Assembly (NCBI RefSeq): GCF_013423785.1
Contig: NZ_CP058952.1
Location: forward strand, 2,259,665 to 2,323,664
Origin: Chitinibacter fontanus
GTDB lineage: Bacteria > Pseudomonadota > Gammaproteobacteria > Burkholderiales > Chitinibacteraceae
Length of the DNA stretch: 64,000 bases
Reading direction: 5' to 3'
Shown here: positions 27,527 to 33,855 of the stretch, piece by piece
How positions within the stretch are numbered: the first letter of the stretch is position 1
Layout of the letters: the number at the start of each line of letters is the position of its first letter
Program-made: the position numbers and the translations under genes
The notes under the pieces: generated by a model
Database searches by the model: none
What the model saw: the letters and a program-made list of their open reading frames with translations, nothing else
Told to the model about the DNA's origin: nothing

Positions 27527-28606
27527 GTGGCTGATTGGAGTATCTGGAAAACGCTGGAAGATTGGCGGAGCAAGCGACATGAGCTTGATCCCATCTTTGC
27601 GCGAGCCGGCGTTGCGCCAGAGCTGGAAAGTTTGGCCAATCGGCTTGCTACTGATTTGCGCCGCGCACCTCCAACCAAGCCCTTGCTGTCGGGTGATATT
27701 GATCGCGACGATAAGGAAATGGCGGGCTATTACGAAGCCTATTATCGCCATTTTGACGAATCCTTATATAAGGCCGAAACACTGGTGCGTATGCCCTGGG
27801 TGCCGGAAGCTGCGCCGACTGGGCGTGCGGTTCTGGCCGAGGTTGAGCGTATTCGCAAAGAAATGCGCACCCATCCGGGTACTCATCCCCCATTTGAGCC
27901 GCTAGATCAGCTAATTCAGCAATATATTCGGCTTGATGACCCTGATCTGAGTATTCCTGCCGATTTAATGAATGCTCGGCGGCAGCAGTTGATTGATGTG
28001 GCGGGCTACCCTCTAACGGTACAGCATGCCATTAAAGACCCATATGATGATTCGGTTCCACCATTGTCGAGCGAAGAGTTTCGGACTCAATTGCATGAAA
28101 AAATGCGCCAGTATCTAGAGCAAGACTGGTTGCATTGTCGGGTTGTGACGCAGTGGTATATCAGCCTTGCGCTCGATGCGGCACTGGCACGTAAGAAGCG
28201 CGACGCGACTGATGATGAGCGGATCCGTGCAATGCTCAAGCGCCGTTGGCCAACTTTATCAGTGGTTTTACCCGAACTAGAGCATATTGATCAGGTTTGG
28301 TATTTGTTGCTGTCGATGGGGGCGATTGCCAGCCTGATTATGGAAATCTGGTGGTTGGCGATTCCGCTGATCATTTGGTTAAATTTATCCGTTGGTGGCC
28401 ATCGTCGTGAACGCAAAGAGATGGAAGCGCGTCGTGCTCAGCTTGCTTCGCGTGCGCAAAGTTTAAAGACGGTGCGAGATCGTTTTTCACATAATCAACT
28501 TACCCTAGAGCGCATTGCGCCGATGCTCCGTCAGCTTGATGAGAAGGGCGAGTATTTTGACGACCACGTCTTTGCTTTATTAAACCTACATCAATTTTCT
28601 GTTTAG
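27527..28606 (+). CDS. Hypothetical membrane-associated protein
   Basis: A 359-residue protein; I do not recognise a family. The first 255 residues are charged and helical, with Arg/Glu-rich stretches and no signal peptide. One or two hydrophobic helices (about 260-300, LLLSMGAIASLIMEIWWLAIPLIIWL) follow, then a basic coiled segment (RRERKEMEARRAQLASRAQS) to the end. A GGAG site lies 8 nt before the GTG start at 27527. Transcription probably begins in the 87-nt gap after pap or reads through from it. The stop codon's last base is the first base of a 49-nt repeat. Confidence 0.72.
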   Translation: MADWSIWKTLEDWRSKRHELDPIFARAGVAPELESLANRLATDLRRAPPTKPLLSGDIDRDDKEMAGYYEAYYRHFDESLYKAETLVRMPWVPEAAPTGRAVLAEVERIRKEMRTHPGTHPPFEPLDQLIQQYIRLDDPDLSIPADLMNARRQQLIDVAGYPLTVQHAIKDPYDDSVPPLSSEEFRTQLHEKMRQYLEQDWLHCRVVTQWYISLALDAALARKKRDATDDERIRAMLKRRWPTLSVVLPELEHIDQVWYLLLSMGAIASLIMEIWWLAIPLIIWLNLSVGGHRRERKEMEARRAQLASRAQSLKTVRDRFSHNQLTLERIAPMLRQLDEKGEYFDDHVFALLNLHQFSV

Positions 28607-28654
28607 GGTATTGTTTTGCAGCCTTTTCTGGGCTTGGCTTTGGGATGTATACCC
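28606..28654. repeat. 49-nt inverted repeat, copy 4
   Basis: GGGTATTGTTTTGCAGC (28606-28622) against CTTTGGGATGTATACCC (28638-28654); six terminal pairs are perfect and the inner stem is imperfect. It fills the whole 51-nt gap between two convergent stop codons, and no other terminator is present there. Confidence 0.75.
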
Positions 28655-28657
28655 CTG

Positions 28658-29419
28658 TTATTGAGGCGCTCCATCAATAAACATCAGCAACTCCCCTTGC
28701 TGCATCGCAATCCAATTTTCATTATCCGTGAGAGGCTCGGTGGCGATCATGGCAACGCGATCATTGGGGGTGGTTTCTTTGGCAAAATCGACTGCCAGGT
28801 CAGTGTCGCTCAAATGAGCCTGGCAGAATGGGGCCTGCCGCACTAGGTAATGTAGCTTAGTGCTGCAATGCGCAAATAGGGCCTGACCATTCGAAAGCAG
28901 AAAATTGAAAGTACCGCCCTGCGCCAACTGAGTGCTTAGCGTGTGCAATGCATTGCGTAGCTCAGGCAAACTTGGTGCTTGCGTAAACTGTTGCGCCAAT
29001 TGGTCTAATAACCAGCAGAAGGCCTGTTCGCTATCGGTGCTGCCTACAGGCTGAAAGCGGGCGTTGTTTAATGTGGGTAGTTGGGTCAAATTACCATTGT
29101 GCGCAAATATCCAGTACTGCCCCCACAACTCGCGCCCAAATGGATGGGTATTGGCCAGATTAATTTGCCCTTGCGTCGCTTTGCGGATATGGGCAATTAC
29201 ATTTTTGCTTTTGATGGGGTATGCGCGGACCAGATCCGCCACTGGGCTGGAGATTGAGGGCAGGTAATCCAGAAACAAGCGGCAGCCTTCCCCTTCAAAA
29301 AAAGCAATTCCCCAGCCATCCGAGTGCTCGTCAGTTAGCCCGCCGCGACGACGAAAACCTTCGAAGGAAAAAATGATATCCGTTGGGGTATTGCAATTCA
29401 TGCCGAGCAATTGGCACAT
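28658..29419 (-). CDS. Class II glutamine amidotransferase (YafJ-like)
   Basis: A 253-residue N-terminal-nucleophile amidotransferase. After Met removal Cys2 (MCQLLGMNCNTP) is the catalytic residue; RRRGGLTDEHSDGWGIAFF, AHIRKATQG and FAHNGNLT are the usual glutamine-binding segments. The family is widespread, and its physiological substrate is unclear. Stands alone on the minus strand. Possible weak coupling to fabI upstream is cut by a terminator. Confidence 0.92.
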   Translation of the reverse strand: MCQLLGMNCNTPTDIIFSFEGFRRRGGLTDEHSDGWGIAFFEGEGCRLFLDYLPSISSPVADLVRAYPIKSKNVIAHIRKATQGQINLANTHPFGRELWGQYWIFAHNGNLTQLPTLNNARFQPVGSTDSEQAFCWLLDQLAQQFTQAPSLPELRNALHTLSTQLAQGGTFNFLLSNGQALFAHCSTKLHYLVRQAPFCQAHLSDTDLAVDFAKETTPNDRVAMIATEPLTDNENWIAMQQGELLMFIDGAPQ

Positions 29420-29570
29420 AGTGACTGACCTATGAATACAAATAGAGAGGGGTGACGCTGCAGCAATAGTATATCTGGCCGAGCTATATTTGACTGCTTT
29501 CGCGCGCGATTGATTGATGACTGGATAAAGTACTTTGGCACAAAAGTGCCATCACAGATGGGCTGGCCAT

Positions 29571-29597
29571 AAAAAAGCCCGCAGCGCGGGCCTTTTT
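29571..29597 (-). terminator. Intrinsic terminator downstream of fabI
   Basis: GCCCGC, loop AGC, GCGGGC, flanked by A6 (29571-29576) and T5. On the minus strand it ends in six T and follows the fabI stop by 14 nt. Confidence 0.88.
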
Positions 29598-29611
29598 AGG
29601 TGTGTGGTGGC

Positions 29612-30400
29612 TTATTCGCTCGCCAGAGCGCCTGCACCAATAAAGAAACCCACATCTACATGCAAGATCTCACCGGTCATGCCTGAGGCTAGATCTGACA
29701 GCAAGAATGCAGTCACATTGCCCACTTCTTCTTGGGTCACGTTACGTTTGGCTGGCGTAGCATCCGCTGCGCCTTTGAGCAACTTACCAAAGTTCGCAAT
29801 GCCTGCTGCCGCCAAAGTTTTGATCGGGCCAGCAGAAACGCCGTTAACACGGATTTCTTTGCTAGTGCCCAAAGAAGCGGCCATGTAACGTACATTCGCT
29901 TCCAGGCTGGCTTTTGCCAAGCCCATCACGTTGTAGTTTGGAATCGCACGTTCAGCGCCCAAATATGACATTGTGACCAGTGATGCGCGCTCGTTCAACA
30001 TAGGGCGCGCTGCTTTGGCCAGTGCGGCAAAGCTGTATGAGCTGATGTCATGGGCAATCGCAAAGTTTTCACGCGTTACCGCATCAAGGTAATCCCCTTT
30101 TAGCGCGTCACGTGGTGCAAAACCAATTGAGTGTACTAAGCCATCAAACGTTGGCCAGTGTTTTTCCAGCTCAACAAACAAATCACCAATTTGCTCATCG
30201 CTAGCCACATCACATGGCAACACAATGCTGGAATTGAAATGCCCAGCAAGTTTAACTACGCGATCCTTCAAGTCTTCGCTGACATAGGTGAACGCAAGCT
30301 CTGCGCCCTCACGATGACAGGCTTGCGCAATACCGTAGGCAATTGAGCGATCAGACAAAAGGCCAGTAATCAAAATCTTTTTATTTGCGAGAAACCCCAT
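29612..30400 (-). CDS. fabI: Enoyl-[ACP] reductase (NADH)
   Basis: Last reductive step of each fatty acid elongation round; cytoplasmic tetrameric SDR-family enzyme, target of triclosan. The 262 residues align with Fab[19 protein letters not shown] (NADH-binding variant of the glycine motif), HSIGFAP (from His90), and the catalytic Tyr146, Tyr156 and Lys163 in SYLGAE...NYNVMGLAK. The C-terminus ends in [19 protein letters not shown] 30400. About 50 nt separate it from the ygfZ stop on the same strand. Confidence 0.98.
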   Translation of the reverse strand: MGFLANKKILITGLLSDRSIAYGIAQACHREGAELAFTYVSEDLKDRVVKLAGHFNSSIVLPCDVASDEQIGDLFVELEKHWPTFDGLVHSIGFAPRDALKGDYLDAVTRENFAIAHDISSYSFAALAKAARPMLNERASLVTMSYLGAERAIPNYNVMGLAKASLEANVRYMAASLGTSKEIRVNGVSAGPIKTLAAAGIANFGKLLKGAADATPAKRNVTQEEVGNVTAFLLSDLASGMTGEILHVDVGFFIGAGALASE

Positions 30401-30449
30401 GGGGCACAGTCCTCGAATATCAACAATCGAGCGATTATAAGCTTAAAAA

Positions 30450-31469
30450 TCAATTCATGGCATAGGGTAGTGCTAAGTTGTGCAGCAATGGGCCATTTAA
30501 ATCACCCAAATGCAAGCCATGCTCCAGGCTACTGATTTGCGCCACAACCAAAACTTCCATGCCACCTTGCGGGGCCGGAGCCGCCAGCATGATTTTGCCA
30601 CTAGGCTGGCCATTCATTTCGGGGCTATACACCTCTTGCCCTGCCGCTGCGCTTAGGCTGTCAACATGCATGCGATACGTGCGGCGCTTGAGTTTGCCTA
30701 AGTATTGGGTGCGCGCCACGATTTCTTGGCCGGGATAGCAGCCTTTGGTAAAGCTCACGCCGCCAATGAGCTCCAGATTGGCCATTTGCGGCACAAACTC
30801 TTCTTGCGTTGCTGCGGTGATCCATGGGGCCCCTGCTTGAATTTCACTCAGGCGCCAGACGGCTTCCCCAGCTGGTTTGGCCCCCGCAGTGACAATCTGC
30901 TCCCAAATTGTTGCTGCTTGGGTTTGCTCAAGCAAAATTTGGTAGTGTTCGTTTGGCAAGCCAATGAGCTGAATATTATTTGTCGTAATCACCTGCATAG
31001 CTGCTGGAACTTGGCCAAATACCTGCTGCATGATGGCGCTGGCATGCTTGCCTGCGAGTCCTAATAGGCTTAACTCGGTATTTGCATCGCTGGCTTTGGT
31101 TTTGGTTCGCAAGATAAACATGGAAAGACGCTTTTGAATTGCGGGCTGAATTTCGCTGGCGACCTGCAATAGATAGTCATCTCCACGACGCACAACATAA
31201 AAGCTAGCCTGCATACGCCCTTTAGGGGTTGAGTAGCTAGAAAATTGAATCTGATCGTGCTGTAGCGCACGAATATCACTTGATAATTGCCCTTGCAAGA
31301 AGGCTTGGCTTTCTTCGCCACTGAATCGAATCAAGCCAAATTGAGTTAGTGGGCAAATGACGGCTTGTTCTGCATAGGCTTGCAGCTCAGCGCTGGGATT
31401 GCCAAAAGAGATGACTGTGGCTGGGCTAGTTTCAGAAAATACTGCACCAAGTGACGCGAGCCAATGCAT
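30450..31469 (-). CDS. ygfZ: YgfZ folate-binding protein (Fe-S enzyme maintenance)
   Basis: A 339-residue folate-dependent protein of the GcvT-like fold, needed for activity or repair of some Fe-S enzymes such as MiaB. The diagnostic motif KGCYPGQEIVARTQYLGKLKRR is present (about residues 235-256); its Cys is essential in characterised members. The N-terminal region GLIRFSGEESQAFLQGQLSSD is also typical. Runs toward fabI on the same strand. Confidence 0.94.
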   Translation of the reverse strand: MHWLASLGAVFSETSPATVISFGNPSAELQAYAEQAVICPLTQFGLIRFSGEESQAFLQGQLSSDIRALQHDQIQFSSYSTPKGRMQASFYVVRRGDDYLLQVASEIQPAIQKRLSMFILRTKTKASDANTELSLLGLAGKHASAIMQQVFGQVPAAMQVITTNNIQLIGLPNEHYQILLEQTQAATIWEQIVTAGAKPAGEAVWRLSEIQAGAPWITAATQEEFVPQMANLELIGGVSFTKGCYPGQEIVARTQYLGKLKRRTYRMHVDSLSAAAGQEVYSPEMNGQPSGKIMLAAPAPQGGMEVLVVAQISSLEHGLHLGDLNGPLLHNLALPYAMN

Positions 31470-31539
31470 ATTGAGGCTTCCTGTTAGCTAATGAGGATAG
31501 GCTGAATGTTATCACGCCCCGACTGGCGGGGCGTGGGGC

Positions 31540-32823
31540 TTATTCTTTTGCAGTTTCAGTGCTAGGTTCTGCGGGCGGGGATTCTTGTAGCGTTGGTGCC
31601 TCTCCGCCGGGACGGTACGCGCCACCGCTACGCAGTTCTGGTGCGTTGAGTGTGCCGGTGACGCGTAACTGATTGCTCACGGTAACCGCGCCAGCCGCGA
31701 GCTGTGAAGCTACATTGCCAACTATGGCATTGTCACGAATCACAATTTCACCACGTGAGCGAAATTTACCCGCATCCAGTGACAGGCTGCGCAACTGCAC
31801 TACCTTGTTGGCAATCGTGATTCCGCCCGAAAGGGTGTTGAAGTTAGTTTGGCCACCTCGACTTTGTACCGTTGGGCTTTGTGATTTTAGCGGCGTAACT
31901 AGATCAAAATTACTGAGCATGCCATCTTGAACCACAAACCGACCATTGATCTGAGGCTGTTTAAAGAGCGAGGCATAATCGGCTGATGTGTATTTAAATA
32001 CAGCATCTGCATTCATACGACCACTGGTGCGTGTGATGTGGCTAAACACTTTGATTAAGGGCTCGGCCTGAATGTTTTTACCAAACAATTGTCCAGATAA
32101 ACTCCATCCTTGACTCCATTTTAATTGCGCATTGCCGGTGACTAAGCCGCTGTATAAGTCCGCACGGATGTCCGCAATATCGATTCCCTCGGCATTGGCG
32201 AGCCCAATCAATTTGAGGTATTCAAATTGCACCGGGTAGCCTAGTGGTAGGGTCCACCCTTTGGCGTTAAATTGCACTTTGAAAGTGCCCGCCTCAGCGG
32301 GTTGTACCTGTAACTCCGCGCGGCCTTCGTCTGCCGTGATTAATAAATCATCAATACTCCCGTCGGCTTTGAAGCGCAATTGCCCATTGACTGGCCCGAC
32401 GGTACTGGTTTCGAGCTTGACGCTGGCTTGCGAAAGATTAATCCGGCTAATTTTAAGTTTGCTATCTGCTCTAGGTTGTAACTTATTTGGTATATCGAGC
32501 GCGAATTGACGTGAGAACTGAGCCTGATCAAGCGTGATATCGCGGAGAGATTGCCCCCAATTAAGTAGATTATGCGTACTCACAGGGATCTCGATGCGCT
32601 CGATTGCCGCAGTCTCGGCAGAATCAAGTACAACTTGTGCCAGCGTAAATTGCGGCACTGGGGAGTAGTTAAAGTGAATGCTGCCGATCTGTGCTTTGGT
32701 GTTTGTCAGCTTGGAAAGTGTTGATTCCACATCAGTTTTGAAAAAACTGTATGGGAAAATCAATGGGGCTCCAGCGATGAGGCCACCCGTGACTACTAAG
32801 CCGATCAGGATATTTTTAGACAT
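31540..32823 (-). CDS. AsmA-like envelope protein
   Basis: A 427-residue protein with one N-terminal membrane anchor (KNILIGLVVTGGLIAGAPLIF, about 3-23) and a long beta-rich periplasmic part. The C-terminal portion (about 280-400) with TRTSGRMNADAVFKY, FVVQDGMLSNFDL and LSGGITIANKVVQLRSLSL is typical of AsmA/TamB-superfamily proteins, which shuttle or regulate lipids in the envelope. The last ~25 residues are Pro/Glu-rich. ATG 32823 is chosen because it directly precedes the anchor; ribosome-site evidence is weak. The gene is divergent from the tRNA-Asn promoter 38 nt away. Confidence 0.85.
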   Translation of the reverse strand: MSKNILIGLVVTGGLIAGAPLIFPYSFFKTDVESTLSKLTNTKAQIGSIHFNYSPVPQFTLAQVVLDSAETAAIERIEIPVSTHNLLNWGQSLRDITLDQAQFSRQFALDIPNKLQPRADSKLKISRINLSQASVKLETSTVGPVNGQLRFKADGSIDDLLITADEGRAELQVQPAEAGTFKVQFNAKGWTLPLGYPVQFEYLKLIGLANAEGIDIADIRADLYSGLVTGNAQLKWSQGWSLSGQLFGKNIQAEPLIKVFSHITRTSGRMNADAVFKYTSADYASLFKQPQINGRFVVQDGMLSNFDLVTPLKSQSPTVQSRGGQTNFNTLSGGITIANKVVQLRSLSLDAGKFRSRGEIVIRDNAIVGNVASQLAAGAVTVSNQLRVTGTLNAPELRSGGAYRPGGEAPTLQESPPAEPSTETAKE

Positions 32824-32860
32824 GGATTTCGTTTTCGTCGATAAATTTATACGGTTTTTC

Positions 32861-32889
32861 TTGACTGCAGCGCTCGGGGTGACTATTAT
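32861..32889 (+). promoter_or_regulatory. Sigma-70 promoter of the tRNA-Asn pair
   Basis: TTGACT (32861-32866), 17-nt spacer, TATTAT (32884-32889), then a tRNA start 15 nt later. Close to consensus at both boxes and ideally placed. It lies in the divergent leader of the AsmA-like gene. Confidence 0.85.
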
Positions 32890-32904
32890 ACGCCCCATAC
32901 CGAT

Positions 32905-32980
32905 TCCCCGATAGCTCAGTCGGTAGAGCAACGGACTGTTAATCCGTGTGTCCCTGGTTCGAGCCCAGGTCGGGGAGCCA
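32905..32980 (+). tRNA. tRNA-Asn (anticodon GTT), copy 1
   Basis: 76 nt including encoded CCA. Acceptor stem TCCCCGA/TCGGGGA with discriminator G; D-arm AGCTCAGTCGGTAGAGC; anticodon loop CTGTTAA with GTT at 32938-32940; T-arm CCTGGTTCGAGCCCAGG. No mismatch in any stem. Confidence 0.98.
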
Positions 32981-33042
32981 AAAATACCGATTTAATTTGG
33001 CCCCAAACTGCCAAGTTAAATGAGTTGATTGTAAAGATCAAT

Positions 33043-33118
33043 TCCCCGATAGCTCAGTCGGTAGAGCAACGGACTGTTAATCCGTGTGTCCCTGGTTCGA
33101 GCCCAGGTCGGGGAGCCA
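33043..33118 (+). tRNA. tRNA-Asn (anticodon GTT), copy 2
   Basis: Identical to copy 1 over all 76 nt; anticodon at 33076-33078. A 62-nt spacer separates the copies and has no promoter I can see, so both are probably cut from one transcript that ends at the terminator at 33122. Confidence 0.98.
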
Positions 33119-33121
33119 AAT

Positions 33122-33152
33122 AAAAAGGCTAGCTACCAAGCTAGCCTTTTTT
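33122..33152 (+). terminator. Intrinsic terminator of the tRNA-Asn transcript
   Basis: GGCTAGCT, loop ACCA, AGCTAGCC, then six T; preceded by A5. It follows the second tRNA by 3 nt. Confidence 0.92.
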
Positions 33153-33246
33153 CTTTTCCACAGCAAATTTAATCTTCTTGTTGGTTTGCTGCTGTCGCGA
33201 TTATGCTAAATGATATTAATAAATACCTTTATTAGTGGAGTTTTGC

Positions 33247-33777
33247 ATGTCGGATGATGTTGCCACTTCCTCTGTTTCCGAGTCTCATGCCGCCAGCCCT
33301 GTAGCTGCGCCCAGTTTTTTACAGCGCTATCGCCTGCATTTAATCGCAGTTGGTGCGGTTGTCTTGATTGTTATTTTCTTCATGGCAGGTGTGGTGCTTG
33401 GCATGAGTAAGCGCAATTTCGAGAAAAAATTCTATCTTGAGCAAATCGAACGCCTGAAAACCACTTTGTCGGCATCGGTTGAGAAGCAGGATGAGTTAGC
33501 GAAGGAAATTCAGGAGCTAAAGATTGATTTGCGTGCCAAAAAAGATCATGTGACTGAGTTGGAAGAAAAAGTCGCGGATCTTGAGCGTAAAACAGAGAAG
33601 TCGGAAGCATCTCCTAGTAACCATGCTGTGCCATCCCAAGGCCATGCCGAGCCGACTAGCACCGGTGATGCGGGGCTTGATTATGTTCGTTTGAAGGCGG
33701 GGGATTGTGTAGTAGATGGCGGAGCCAATACGACAGCAAACAAGTGGCGAGAGTGTTTGCAGAAGTCGAAAAAATAA
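33247..33777 (+). CDS. Single-pass membrane protein with coiled coil, hypothetical
   Basis: A 176-residue protein: short polar N-terminus, one helix (about 35-54, LIAVGAVVLIVIFFMAGVVL), a coiled coil (about 62-118, Leu/Glu/Lys heptads), and a polar tail with two Cys (GDCVVDGG and ECLQ). I know no family. A GGAG site lies 7 nt before ATG 33247; four upstream codons in the same frame are probably not translated. Its stop is 79 nt from the next gene, with a 49-nt repeat between them. The layout (short cytoplasmic end, extended periplasmic coiled coil) is common in envelope spacers or scaffolds. Confidence 0.7.
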   Translation: MSDDVATSSVSESHAASPVAAPSFLQRYRLHLIAVGAVVLIVIFFMAGVVLGMSKRNFEKKFYLEQIERLKTTLSASVEKQDELAKEIQELKIDLRAKKDHVTELEEKVADLERKTEKSEASPSNHAVPSQGHAEPTSTGDAGLDYVRLKAGDCVVDGGANTTANKWRECLQKSKK

Positions 33778-33779
33778 CT

Positions 33780-33828
33780 AGGTATGTTGGTCAAAGCAAT
33801 ATCCAGATTTGTTTTTAGGCATATACCT
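33780..33828. repeat. 49-nt inverted repeat, copy 5
   Basis: AGGTATGTTGGTCAAAG (33780-33796) against TTTTTAGGCATATACCT (33812-33828), with eight terminal pairs counting one G-T. It lies between two same-strand genes, 3 nt after the first one's stop. Confidence 0.7.
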
Positions 33829-33855
33829 TTGTAATGATGAATGGATGAGGGTGAC

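Noticed and set aside
32905..33118. Tandem tRNA genes as an integration site of a mobile element
   Set aside because: No integrase and no partial tRNA repeat are found nearby; the tRNAs are followed directly by their terminator.
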